Part shown: positions 19,536-28,432 of the stretch, one piece after another
Layout: each line of letters starts with the position of its first letter
Position numbering within the stretch: the stretch's first letter is position 1
Origin: Clostridia bacterium
GTDB taxonomy: Bacteria > Bacillota > Clostridia > Oscillospirales > CAG-272
Length of the DNA stretch: 64,000 nucleotides
Assembly: GCA_017483195.1 (NCBI GenBank)
Contig: JAFULR010000008.1
Coordinates: 107,044 to 171,043 of the forward strand
Direction: 5' to 3'
Notes under the pieces: model-generated
Databases searched by the model: none
What the model was told of the DNA's origin: nothing
What the model saw: only the letters and a program-made list of their open reading frames with translations
Translations under genes and position numbers: made by a program

Positions 19536-21074
19536 ATGCTTAAAATACTATTTACATCATCCAGCTCAGCGTGCTTCGAATGGAAGAACGAGCTGCCGTA
19601 TTACACTGAAAAAGAATATACCATATACCTTAACGGAAAAGAGGTCTTGACCTCTAATACCAACGTCTTTTCCCTTCACGGTCTCGCTCCCGATACAGAG
19701 TATAAGCTCAGAAGCTCTACTCGTGCAGGAACCATAACCTTCAAAACGGAAAAAGATACGTATGTAATAAACGTTAAGGATTTCGGTGCCGTGGGCGACG
19801 GTGTTACACTTGACACTCTTGCTATCCAAACCGCGATCAACTGCTTGCCAAGACGCGCAAAGCTCTACTTTCCCGCAGGTGACTACCTCACAGGGCCCAT
19901 CTGCTTAAAGAGTCACATCACAATTGAGCTTGCCGAAGGCGCAAGAATTCTCGGTGCTACCGATACTTCCCTTTATCCCGTTATTCCTGCTCATACCACT
20001 GATATGCTTAGCGGAGAGGACGTTGAATTCGGCACGTGGGAGGGCAATTCTGTACCGATGCACCAGGCACTTATCTTCGCAGAGCACGCAAGAGACATTA
20101 CAATTATAGGTCCCGGAACCATTGACGGAAACGCGCAAAATTCAACCTGGTGGCAAAATCCCAAGGCACCCATAGGCCGTCCCCGTCTTATGTTCTTCAA
20201 CCGCTGCAGGGATATAAAAGTTCATGGCATTACGGCGCAAAACTCCGCTTCCTGGCAGATTCACCCCTACTATTCAAGAAACGTAGATCTTTACGATCTT
20301 TCTATAAACGCTCCCAAGGATAGCCCCAACACGGATGCTATCGACCCTGAGGCGTGCGATATAGTCAACATCATCGGCTGTAAATTCAGCGTTGGTGACG
20401 ACTGTATTGCCATTAAATCCTCAAAGATCGATCTTGCGCGCAAGTACAAGACTCCCGCTAATCGCCATACTATACGAAATTGCCTTATGCAGTTCGGTCA
20501 CGGTGCGGTAACTCTTGGAAGTGAGATGAGCGGTGGCGTTACAAACCTCACGGTCAACCGTTGCGTATTCAGACAGACCGACCGCGGTCTTAGAATAAAG
20601 ACACGTCGCGGACGTGGAAATACGGCAATAATTGACGGTGTACTGTTCGAAAATATTAAAATGGAGGGCGTAATTACCCCCATCGCCATTAATATGTGGT
20701 ATAACTGCTGTGACCCCGATCGCGAAAGCGAATACGTTTGGTCAAGAAAGGCTCTCCCCATTGACGACCGTACTCCCTATCTTGGCGAATTCACATTCAG
20801 AAATATGACCTGCACGGGCGTTGAAGCGGCAGCTTGCTACTGCGACGGACTTCCCGAGCAACCCATCAAGTCTATTGAATTCGAAAATATCTCCTTCTCA
20901 TATGCAGAGAACGCTAAGTCCGGAAAGCCCATTATGAAGAGCTTTATGGATGATGTATGCAAAATGGGTATGTATTTTGATAACGTTGAAACCCTTACTC
21001 TCTCAAACGTAACCGTTGAAGGAGCCGCGGGTGAAGATATTATCGCTAATCACGTAACTGAAATTATAAAATGA
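19536..21074 (+). CDS. Glycoside hydrolase family 28 polygalacturonase, exo-type likely
   Basis: 512 residues, no signal peptide, so probably cytoplasmic. Residues 1-75 form a small beta domain of the fibronectin-III type; the rest is a right-handed beta-helix starting at INVKDFGAVGDGVTLDT. All four GH28 blocks are present: SPNTDAID (catalytic Asp), VGDDCIAIKS (two catalytic Asp), GHGAVTLGSEMSGG and RGLRIKTRRGRG. The extra N-terminal domain and cytoplasmic location fit exo-polygalacturonases, which release galacturonate (or unsaturated ends) from imported oligogalacturonides. It acts together with the GH105 enzyme encoded next, and its product galacturonate enters the UxaC pathway. Confidence 0.93.
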   Translation: MLKILFTSSSSACFEWKNELPYYTEKEYTIYLNGKEVLTSNTNVFSLHGLAPDTEYKLRSSTRAGTITFKTEKDTYVINVKDFGAVGDGVTLDTLAIQTAINCLPRRAKLYFPAGDYLTGPICLKSHITIELAEGARILGATDTSLYPVIPAHTTDMLSGEDVEFGTWEGNSVPMHQALIFAEHARDITIIGPGTIDGNAQNSTWWQNPKAPIGRPRLMFFNRCRDIKVHGITAQNSASWQIHPYYSRNVDLYDLSINAPKDSPNTDAIDPEACDIVNIIGCKFSVGDDCIAIKSSKIDLARKYKTPANRHTIRNCLMQFGHGAVTLGSEMSGGVTNLTVNRCVFRQTDRGLRIKTRRGRGNTAIIDGVLFENIKMEGVITPIAINMWYNCCDPDRESEYVWSRKALPIDDRTPYLGEFTFRNMTCTGVEAAACYCDGLPEQPIKSIEFENISFSYAENAKSGKPIMKSFMDDVCKMGMYFDNVETLTLSNVTVEGAAGEDIIANHVTEIIK

Positions 21075-21090
21075 TAGAAAGGATGCAGAT

Positions 21091-22218
21091 ATGTATTCAA
21101 AAATTGACGCTTATATCGAAAAACTATTGAGTCAATCAACCCCCGATGCGCCTATTTGGAACATTGAAAGCATCCGACAAGGAAAAGCTCCGCATTGGAA
21201 CTACATAGACGGATGTATGATCACTTCCCTTCTTGAGATTGGAAGAATAACTAATAATCCAAAATATTTTGACTTTGCAGAGAGCTTTGTTGACTTTTAT
21301 GTGTTTGATGACGGTTCTATTCGAGGATATGACATAGAAAAGTATAATCTTGACGACCTTAATGAAGGCAGAGTTCTCTTCGAACTTTACGAAAAAACGG
21401 GCAAAGAGAAATACCGCCTCGCCATAGAGCATCAGGCACTTCAGCTTAATGGACAGCCAAGGACCTGCACGGGAAACTTTTGGCACAAGCTCATATATCC
21501 CAATCAGATCTGGCTCGACGGTCTTTATATGGCTCAGGTATTCAGCACGAAATATCAAAAATACAAAGGAAACAAGGATTATTCCGATATCCTTATGCAA
21601 ATAAAAAACGTGCGAAAATATATGTTCAATGAAAATGACGGACTTTATTATCACGGCCTTGACTGTTCAAAATCAATTTTCTGGGCAGATAAAGAAACCG
21701 GTCTTTCAAAGAACTATTGGCTCAGAGCTATTGGCTGGTACACGGTTGCTATGATAGACATCATTGAGATAATCGATGATGAAAGCGCAAAAAAGGAAAT
21801 ATCTGTGATCTTCTCCGAGCTTATGAACTCAATTTTGCGCTACCGCGATACTGATAGCAAAATGTATTACCAGGTGGTAAACATGGGAGAACGCGAGGGC
21901 AACTATCTTGAAACGAGCGGCTCTTCCATGGTCGCATACGCTATGCTTAAGGGCGCAAGACTCGGTGTTCTTCCAAATGAATTTGCTACCTTTGGCAAGG
22001 AAACCTTTGACGGTATTTGCGAAAAATATCTGCAGATCAAGGAAGATGGAGACCTTAACCTTTCCGGTATCTGTCTTGTAGCGGGTCTTGGACCCGAAAA
22101 CAATACCAGACGCGACGGTTCTTTTGAATATTACATTTCAGAGCCCGTGGTTGAAAACGATGCAAAGGGCGTTGCTCCATTTATTCTCTGCTATACTGAA
22201 ATTCTTAGAAATTTATAA
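21091..22218 (+). CDS. Glycoside hydrolase family 105 unsaturated uronyl hydrolase (YteR/YesR type)
   Basis: 375 residues, no signal peptide. The (alpha/alpha)6 barrel signatures are visible: NYIDGCMITSLLEI, FWHKLIYPNQIWLDGLYMAQVF with the proposed catalytic Asp in WLDG, WLRAIGWYTVAMIDIIE, and the late block ETSGSSMVAYAMLKGARLG. Enzymes of this family remove the 4,5-unsaturated uronic acid left by pectate or rhamnogalacturonan lyases, giving 5-keto-4-deoxyuronate, the substrate of KduI. This links the secreted PL9 lyase to kduI-kduD. GH105 against GH88 was judged from overall resemblance to YteR, without alignment. Confidence 0.9.
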   Translation: MYSKIDAYIEKLLSQSTPDAPIWNIESIRQGKAPHWNYIDGCMITSLLEIGRITNNPKYFDFAESFVDFYVFDDGSIRGYDIEKYNLDDLNEGRVLFELYEKTGKEKYRLAIEHQALQLNGQPRTCTGNFWHKLIYPNQIWLDGLYMAQVFSTKYQKYKGNKDYSDILMQIKNVRKYMFNENDGLYYHGLDCSKSIFWADKETGLSKNYWLRAIGWYTVAMIDIIEIIDDESAKKEISVIFSELMNSILRYRDTDSKMYYQVVNMGEREGNYLETSGSSMVAYAMLKGARLGVLPNEFATFGKETFDGICEKYLQIKEDGDLNLSGICLVAGLGPENNTRRDGSFEYYISEPVVENDAKGVAPFILCYTEILRNL

Positions 22219-22229
22219 TCGGTGATTAT

Positions 22230-23093
22230 ATGAAATTAATGGTTCGCGCACATGACCTCGGTGTTAAGGACGCAGAAAGTATAAATAAAAAGCTCTGTGA
22301 GCTTGACCTTGACGGCGTTCAGCTCGTGGCTTACAAATCCATTGAGGGCGTAAGCTACTCTCCCTCTTCTCTTTCCAAAGAACAGGCAATGAGCATTTCA
22401 AGGACTATAAAGCAAAATGGCAAGGATATTGCGCTGATCGGTGCTTATTTCAATCCTGTGCATCCCAATAATGCGAAAATTGAGAACGGTATTGCCGTTT
22501 TTCGCGACTATATATCACTTGCGAAAAGTCTTGGATGTGATTATGTCGGAAGCGAAACAGGATCTTATAATGGAGATCCGTGGATATACCACCCTATGAA
22601 TCATTCGGATGAGGCTCTCGACAGAGTAGTTGATACCTTCTCTGCTCTTGCTTCATTTGCGGAAGAAAACGGCGTAAGCATCGCGATGGAGGGAGCTTTC
22701 GGTCACGTTTGCCATACTCCGGAGCGTCTTTTTGAAGCGGTCGAGAGGATAAATAAAGGCAATATTCGCTTTATATTTGATCTTTATAATTACCTTGATA
22801 TATCCAATGTTGATACTGCTTACAATATTCTCGAGAGAGGACTTTCCTTGCTTGGTGACAGAATACTTCTCTTTCACATCAAGGATTTCGTTATAGAGGA
22901 AAATAAATTAAAGCAATGCGGTGTCGGTCGCGGTGTTCTTGACTTTGACAGAATACTTCGCGCGATATACGCGCACAACAAAAATTCAATCTTGGTTTTA
23001 GAGGGCACCACGGGGGACGATCTTCCCTTCGCTGTAACCTATTTAAAAGATAAAATCCACAAAATCGAAAATGACGATAGCGTCATATTGTAA
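22230..23093 (+). CDS. Sugar phosphate isomerase/epimerase-like TIM-barrel protein
   Basis: 287 residues. The fold follows the xylose-isomerase-like TIM barrel (AP endonuclease family 2): metal ligands are suggested by the Glu in YVGSETGSYNGDPW, Glu in VSIAMEGAFGH, Asp in RFIFDLYNYLD, His in ILLFHIKDF and Glu in ILVLEGTTGDD. Such enzymes epimerise or isomerise keto sugars or act as inositol-type dehydratases. Its substrate is unknown; the position between the GH105 enzyme and the second ATPase points to an odd sugar or uronate released from pectin, but that is inference. Confidence 0.8.
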   Translation: MKLMVRAHDLGVKDAESINKKLCELDLDGVQLVAYKSIEGVSYSPSSLSKEQAMSISRTIKQNGKDIALIGAYFNPVHPNNAKIENGIAVFRDYISLAKSLGCDYVGSETGSYNGDPWIYHPMNHSDEALDRVVDTFSALASFAEENGVSIAMEGAFGHVCHTPERLFEAVERINKGNIRFIFDLYNYLDISNVDTAYNILERGLSLLGDRILLFHIKDFVIEENKLKQCGVGRGVLDFDRILRAIYAHNKNSILVLEGTTGDDLPFAVTYLKDKIHKIENDDSVIL

Positions 23094-23102
23094 AGGAGTC
23101 TT

Positions 23103-24188
23103 ATGGCATACTTATCTCTTAAAGACATCAACAAAATTTATCCCAACGGCTTTCACGCCGTTCATAACTTCAATCTTGAAATCGAGCAGGGCGAATTCAT
23201 AGTTTTTGTTGGACCCTCCGGATGCGGAAAGTCCACCACCCTTCGTATGATCGCGGGACTTGAAGATATAAGCAAGGGAGAATTTTACATAGACGGAAAT
23301 TACGCAAATGAAATGCGTCCGCGTGAGCGTGGAGTTGCAATGGTGTTCCAGAGCTATGCTCTCTACCCCCATCTCTCCGTTTACGATAACCTTGCATTCG
23401 GTCTTTCACTCCAGGGCGTTGACGAGGATGTTATTGAAGAAAAGGTTCTCGCTACTGCAAAGATCCTTGGACTTTCCGATTATCTTGACAGAAAGCCAAG
23501 AGCTCTTTCGGGCGGTCAGCGTCAGAGAGTAGCCGTAGGACGCGCTATTATCCGTAAGGTTGGAGTATTCCTTATGGACGAGCCCCTTTCAAACCTTGAT
23601 GCCAAGCAGCGTGTTACAATGCGTTCTGAAATAACAGATATCCACAGAAAGGTTGGATCTACAACTATCTACGTAACTCATGACCAAACCGAGGCAATGA
23701 CAATGGCAGACAGAATAGTTGTTATGAAGGACGGTTACATTCAGCAGATCGGTACTCCCTTTGAGCTTTACTTCAAGCCCGTAAACCTCTTCGTTGCAGG
23801 ATTTATCGGTGAGCCTCCTATGAACTTCATTAATGCAAAAGTAAGCGGAGGATGTGTGGAGATCGGAGGTGCAAAGCACGATCTTGGCCATGTTATCGGA
23901 GAGGACATCAAAGCTTATGAGGGTAAGAATATCGTATTCGGCTTCAGACCCGAGGCTATTACCCTTGACAAACAGGACGGTGCATTTGAATTTTCCGCAA
24001 ACGTTGAGCTTACTGAGCTTCTTGGAGACAATACCAACGTTTACGTCGATATGAACGGCGACAAGGTAATCCTTAAGGTGGATCCTCACAGAACTCCCAA
24101 AATGGATACTGATATCACCTTCTCTGTTCCCTACAAGAGCGTTTATCTCTTTGATGCTGAAACAGAAGAGGTTATTAACAAATATTAA
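23103..24188 (+). CDS. ABC importer ATPase, MsmX/UgpC type (second copy)
   Basis: 361 residues. Walker A GPSGCGKST, Q-loop VFQSYALYPHL, signature LSGGQRQRVAVGRA, Walker B VFLMDEPLSNLDA and switch His (YVTHDQTEA) are intact, followed by the MalK-type regulatory domain (PMNFINAK, FGFRPEAI). MsmX-like ATPases often serve several sugar importers. It closes the operon and is followed by a strong terminator. Compared with the first ATPase it keeps the motifs but differs in much of the rest, so the two are not a recent duplication. Confidence 0.92.
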   Translation: MAYLSLKDINKIYPNGFHAVHNFNLEIEQGEFIVFVGPSGCGKSTTLRMIAGLEDISKGEFYIDGNYANEMRPRERGVAMVFQSYALYPHLSVYDNLAFGLSLQGVDEDVIEEKVLATAKILGLSDYLDRKPRALSGGQRQRVAVGRAIIRKVGVFLMDEPLSNLDAKQRVTMRSEITDIHRKVGSTTIYVTHDQTEAMTMADRIVVMKDGYIQQIGTPFELYFKPVNLFVAGFIGEPPMNFINAKVSGGCVEIGGAKHDLGHVIGEDIKAYEGKNIVFGFRPEAITLDKQDGAFEFSANVELTELLGDNTNVYVDMNGDKVILKVDPHRTPKMDTDITFSVPYKSVYLFDAETEEVINKY

Positions 24189-24201
24189 TATAACAAAAAT
24201 A

Positions 24202-24235
24202 AGGGTGGACTTTTAAAAGTCCACCCTGTTTTTTT
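24202..24235 (+). terminator. Rho-independent terminator of the pectin importer operon
   Basis: A 13-bp inverted repeat (AGGGTGGACTTTT / AAAAGTCCACCCT) followed by seven T. It ends the long plus-strand operon and may also serve the convergent uxaC end. Confidence 0.93.
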
Positions 24236-24243
24236 ATTTCTGA

Positions 24244-25602
24244 TTAAAAGTTAAAATATCTGAGCGCGTTATGATAGCAGATGCCGGAAACGATTTCTGT
24301 AAGTCTTTCCATATCCGCAGGATACTCGCCCTCTTCAACCCATTTACCTACAAGGTTGCAAAGAATTCTTCTGAAATACTCGTGTCTGGGATAGGAAACG
24401 AATGAGCGGCTATCAGTAAGCATACCTACGAAGCGAGCAAGCATTCCGAGATTTGCAAGAGCCTGCATCTGTGCTTCCATACCGTCTCTCTGATCGTTGA
24501 ACCACCAACCGGATCCGAACTGTATCTTACCTGCAACGGGAGCCTTCTGGAAGTTACCGAGCATTGTTCCGAGCACATAATTGTCCTTGGGATTGAGAGT
24601 ATAAAGGATTGTCTTGGGAAGGCAATCTCTGTACTCAAGGCTATCCATAAATTTAGAAAGGTTTTCAGCGATGCAAAGATCGTTGATGGAGTCAAATCCA
24701 ACGTCTGCACCAAGCTTTTCGTACATCTTCCTATTATTGTTACGAAGCGCGCCAATGTGGAGCTGCATAGCCCAACCGAGTCTTGTATATTCCTCTGCGC
24801 AAACCGTGAGCATAGCTGTCTTGAATGCGTCTACCTCTTCATTTGTAAGAGCACCGCCTGCCATTCTCTTATTGAAAGCAGCCTCTGCGTCGCCCTCACC
24901 GTAAGGAACGTACTCAAGCGCGTGGTCGGAAAGACGGCAACCGTGATCGTGGAAATACTGGATCCTTGCTCTCATCCAAGCAACAAGCTCGGAATAGGAC
25001 TTAACACCTGTCTGCTCGATATAAGGAACAAAGGTCTCCTTGCCTATCTCTACCGCCTTATCGGGACGGAAGGTGGGAAGAATCTTTGTAGAGAAATTCT
25101 TAAGCTGCTCGTGATACTCAAGAGTATCAAGGGGATCGTCGGTAGTACAAATAATAGCAACGTTTGATCTCTTAATAAGATTCTGCGCGCTGTACTCATC
25201 CTTAGCAAGGCAATCGTTTACTCTGTTCCAGATTCTCTCGCAGCTTTCTTCATTGAGAGTTTCATCGATATCGAAATATCTCTTAAGTTCAAGGTGAGTC
25301 CAATGATAAAGAGGATTTCCGATAAGATAAGGAACTGTTCTTGCAAATGCCTTGAATTTTTCGTATTCATCCGCGCCGCCCGTGATATATTCCTCATCAA
25401 CACCGTTAGTTCTCATCTGGCGCCACTTGTAGTGGTCACCGCCAAGGAAAAGATCAAAGGCATTTCTGAATTTATAGTCCTCTGCGATCATCTTGGGAGA
25501 AAGATGGCAGTGGTAGTCAATAATGGGAAGATCCTTAACTGCCGCATAAAGCTTTCTTGCAGTTTCTGTTTTAAGCATAAAATTATCGTTAATAAAGCTC
25601 AT
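24244..25602 (-). CDS. uxaC: Uronate isomerase
   Basis: 452 residues. The start DLPIIDYHCHLSP contains the metal-binding HxH motif of the amidohydrolase-fold uronate isomerases, and TDDPLDTLEYH and GMLTDSRSFVSYPRHEYFRRILC are family blocks of UxaC. It converts D-galacturonate to D-tagaturonate (and glucuronate to fructuronate) in the cytoplasm. The ATG overlaps the end of uxaA by four bases, giving the order uxaB-uxaA-uxaC in one transcript. The length is normal for the family (about 465). Confidence 0.96.
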   Translation of the reverse strand: MSFINDNFMLKTETARKLYAAVKDLPIIDYHCHLSPKMIAEDYKFRNAFDLFLGGDHYKWRQMRTNGVDEEYITGGADEYEKFKAFARTVPYLIGNPLYHWTHLELKRYFDIDETLNEESCERIWNRVNDCLAKDEYSAQNLIKRSNVAIICTTDDPLDTLEYHEQLKNFSTKILPTFRPDKAVEIGKETFVPYIEQTGVKSYSELVAWMRARIQYFHDHGCRLSDHALEYVPYGEGDAEAAFNKRMAGGALTNEEVDAFKTAMLTVCAEEYTRLGWAMQLHIGALRNNNRKMYEKLGADVGFDSINDLCIAENLSKFMDSLEYRDCLPKTILYTLNPKDNYVLGTMLGNFQKAPVAGKIQFGSGWWFNDQRDGMEAQMQALANLGMLARFVGMLTDSRSFVSYPRHEYFRRILCNLVGKWVEEGEYPADMERLTEIVSGICYHNALRYFNF

Positions 25603-26969
25603 AACGTTACACCGTCCTTAAAAATTGATATTTCGCGATAGGAGTGAAGCTCGTTCTTAGTCTGCTCACCCTCAGCAACCCTTATTATATACTCAAAAAG
25701 CTCATTTGTCAAGGGATTGCCCTCAAGTGTGGGAGATGCATCAAAGTCTATCCAATTTGATTTTCTCAGCGCAAGAGAATGATTTGTAGCAATCTTAACC
25801 GTGGGAACAGGGCCGCCAACGGGTGTTCCGCGTCCGGTAGTGAAAAGAATGATATGCACTCCGGCAGCAGTAAGGTTGGTTATTGCCACTATATCGTTTC
25901 CGGGACCGTTAAGAAGTGAAAGACCGTTCTTCGTGATTACGTCACCGTAATCGAGAACGTCAACCACCTTTGAAAGACCGCCCTTCTGGATGCATCCAAG
26001 ACTCTTTTCCTCCAAGGTACTTATACCTCCCTTTTTGTTTCCGGGAGAAGGATTTTCATAAATAACCTGATTGTGTCTTGTGTAGTAGTCCTTAAAGTCA
26101 TTTATTAGCCTTACGGATTTGTTGAATATCTCCTCGTTCTCCGCTCTCGCCATCAAAAGATGCTCCGCGCCGAACATTTCGGGCACCTCCGTAAGCACGC
26201 AGCTGCCTCCGTGAGCTATGACCTTATCGGAAAGTCGTCCAACAAGAGGATTTGCGGTAATTCCGCTATATCCGTCGCTTCCGCCGCATTTAAGTCCTAT
26301 TTTGAGCTTTGATACGGGTACGGGTTCGCGCTTAAAAGTATCAGCATATTCCTGAAGCTCTCTGACAAGCTTGATACCCTCTGCCACGTCATCCTCTGCG
26401 TCCTGAGCATTAAGGAACTTTACTCTGTTCTCATCAACATCGCCAAGCACCTTCTTAAAAACGTCGATATTGTTGTTCTCGCATCCAAGTCCAAGCACAA
26501 GCACACCGCCCGCATTAGGATGATTAACAAGTCCTCTAAGAACAAGCTGAGTAGTGGTTTGATCGTCGCCTAGCTGTGAGCAACCGTAGGGGTGCGGGAA
26601 ATGAAGCGCGCCCGTTTCCTTGGCTATCTGCTCAGCCACCTTGTTTACACAACCAACGGTGACAACGATCCAAACGTCGTTTCTGATACCAACGTCGCCG
26701 TTTTTACGAACGTATCCCATAAAGGTACGGCTCTTGTCCTCTTCCTCAATATCGTAAAAATGAGGATCATATTTATATTCAAGATTTCCCGAAAGGTTTG
26801 TCTTGATATTGTGGTTATGCACGTGCTCGCCCTTTGCAATATCAACTATCGCGTGTCCTATGGGGTTGCCGTATTTTATAATATTTTCACCCGCCTTGAT
26901 GTCTCGGAGCGCATATTTGTGTCCGTTTTCAAGGTTGATGTCAACGTTATCAAGTTTGTTTATAAGCAT
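25599..26969 (-). CDS. uxaA: Altronate dehydratase
   Basis: 456 residues. An N-terminal SAF domain (about 1-90, VDIAKGEHVHNHN) precedes the D-galactarate/altronate dehydratase catalytic part, with GYVRKNGDVGIRND, HPYGCSQLGDD, LGCENNNID, LKCGGSDGYSGITANPLVG and a C-terminal TTGRGTPVGGPVPTVKIATN. The Cys residues are the likely iron ligands. It dehydrates D-altronate to 2-keto-3-deoxygluconate. Both ends overlap neighbouring genes (ten bases with uxaB, four with uxaC), a tight uronate operon. A single fused protein as in most Clostridia. Confidence 0.96.
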   Translation of the reverse strand: MLINKLDNVDINLENGHKYALRDIKAGENIIKYGNPIGHAIVDIAKGEHVHNHNIKTNLSGNLEYKYDPHFYDIEEEDKSRTFMGYVRKNGDVGIRNDVWIVVTVGCVNKVAEQIAKETGALHFPHPYGCSQLGDDQTTTQLVLRGLVNHPNAGGVLVLGLGCENNNIDVFKKVLGDVDENRVKFLNAQDAEDDVAEGIKLVRELQEYADTFKREPVPVSKLKIGLKCGGSDGYSGITANPLVGRLSDKVIAHGGSCVLTEVPEMFGAEHLLMARAENEEIFNKSVRLINDFKDYYTRHNQVIYENPSPGNKKGGISTLEEKSLGCIQKGGLSKVVDVLDYGDVITKNGLSLLNGPGNDIVAITNLTAAGVHIILFTTGRGTPVGGPVPTVKIATNHSLALRKSNWIDFDASPTLEGNPLTNELFEYIIRVAEGEQTKNELHSYREISIFKDGVTL

Positions 26970-28243
26970 TTTTCAATCTCCTCTGCAAGGAAGGAAAGAT
27001 CCTGTCCCCAAAGCTCGGTATTGGCAAGTATTTCTCTTGCGCTGTGATCCCTCATAAACGCAATCACCTCAGGCGCGTCCTGGGGCATATCTGTCTTGTA
27101 AAACTCAATAAGCTTTGCAAACGCGAAAATGAGAGTTTCGGGCATCTTATCATATCTCTTTATGTATTCAAGAATGGAAGGAAGAACTCTTACCTTGAAT
27201 TTGCTGACCGAGTTAAGAGAGATAGCGGAAAGATAGTGCTTGATATAGGGATTGCCAAATCTCTCGACCACGCTGTTTGCGTATGCAAGAAGCTCATCAC
27301 GAGGAAGATCGAGAGTGGGGATGATTTCATCAAATACACATCTTCTGAGGTGTGCGCACATTCTTTCATCATCGATGCAGCTCTTGACCGTATCAAAGCC
27401 CTCAAGCATAGCATAAGGAACGAGGGATGTGTGAGCGCCGTTAAGGATGCGCACCTTCCTTGTGCGGTACATTTCAAGCTTATCCTTGGTAACAATAACG
27501 TTAAGCCCTGCAGAAGCGAAAGGTATCTCACTTTCAAGGTCATAATCGGTTTCAATTACCCAAAGATGGAAGAACTCACTTGTGTTGAGCATATTGTCCT
27601 CGTAACCGAGTCCAAGATCCTCTCCTCTCGGATATCCTGTGTTAATTCTGTCAACAAGTGTATTGGTAAATACGTTTTCACGCTCAATCCAATTCTTAAA
27701 ATCATCTCCAAGCTCCCAAAGATCCGCATATTTCAAAATGCATTTCTTGAGATTGTCGCCATTTCTGTCTATAAGCTCGCAAGGAAGGAAGATAAATCCT
27801 CCGAGTCCAAGCTCAAATCTTCTCTTAAGAAGTAAAGTAACCTTTGCGGGGAAGGTTTTGGGCGGAGCATCTGTGATTTTATCCTCTGCGGAGAAAACTA
27901 TACCCGATTCGGTAGTATTTGAAACAACGAATCTGAAATCGGGATTTTCCGCAAGAGCAAGGTAGGAATTAAAATCCTCATAAGGCTTAACGCAACGGGA
28001 AATAACGTCAACAACTGTTGTGTCAACACCTTCAACACCGCGGATAACGTGCGTATAAACACAATTCTGAGCGGAAAGAAGGTCGCACATTCCCTGCTCA
28101 ATAGGCTGAACAACCACTACACTTCCGTTAAACTCAGAGCTTTCATTAACCTTCTGCAGCATCCAATCCACAAATCCGCGAAGGAATCCACCTTCTCCAA
28201 ACTGAATAACTCTTTCAGGTCTTACTGTTTTTTTAAAATCCAT
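26960..28243 (-). CDS. uxaB: Tagaturonate reductase (altronate oxidoreductase)
   Basis: 427 residues. It begins with the nucleotide-binding motif VIQFGEGGFLRGFVDW and contains RKVRILNGAHTSLVPYAMLEGFDTV and the LPRDEL block of polyol/mannonate-type dehydrogenases of the UxaB group. It reduces D-tagaturonate to D-altronate with NADH. AAGGAGG lies eight bases before the ATG. A copy of the pectin-region motif (TATCAAAAAAATCTTG, 28265-28280) sits only 22 bases upstream of the start codon, inside the leader or right over the start of transcription. First gene of uxaB-uxaA-uxaC. Confidence 0.95.
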   Translation of the reverse strand: MDFKKTVRPERVIQFGEGGFLRGFVDWMLQKVNESSEFNGSVVVVQPIEQGMCDLLSAQNCVYTHVIRGVEGVDTTVVDVISRCVKPYEDFNSYLALAENPDFRFVVSNTTESGIVFSAEDKITDAPPKTFPAKVTLLLKRRFELGLGGFIFLPCELIDRNGDNLKKCILKYADLWELGDDFKNWIERENVFTNTLVDRINTGYPRGEDLGLGYEDNMLNTSEFFHLWVIETDYDLESEIPFASAGLNVIVTKDKLEMYRTRKVRILNGAHTSLVPYAMLEGFDTVKSCIDDERMCAHLRRCVFDEIIPTLDLPRDELLAYANSVVERFGNPYIKHYLSAISLNSVSKFKVRVLPSILEYIKRYDKMPETLIFAFAKLIEFYKTDMPQDAPEVIAFMRDHSAREILANTELWGQDLSFLAEEIEKCL

Positions 28244-28264
28244 AATGAGTCCTCCTTAGTATAA

Positions 28265-28280
28265 TATCAAAAAAATCTTG
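28265..28280 (+). promoter_or_regulatory. Pectin-region motif upstream of uxaB
   Basis: TATCAAAAAAATCTTG, identical in its first 13 bases to the copy at the importer promoter. It lies between uxaB and the divergent AraC gene; its short distance to uxaB would fit a road-block or a site that serves the other gene. Confidence 0.5.
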
Positions 28281-28371
28281 TGCATAGTTAAATAGGCATA
28301 AAAACCCATATATATTTTATAACAAATATGTGCTTTTTCACCTTAAAAAAATTGCATATTTTGCAAAAGTA

Positions 28372-28402
28372 TCTTGATTTTTTTGATATATAGTGATATA
28401 AT
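28372..28402 (+). promoter_or_regulatory. Promoter of the AraC-type regulator with embedded motif
   Basis: TTGATT (28374-28379), 17 bases, TATAAT (28397-28402). The -35 box lies inside the reverse-strand motif TATCAAAAAAATCAAGA (28372-28388), so the regulator probably controls its own gene. Motif and promoter are seen directly; autoregulation is inferred. Confidence 0.7.
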
Positions 28403-28432
28403 ACATTCAATAACATCGAAAAGAGGTACATT

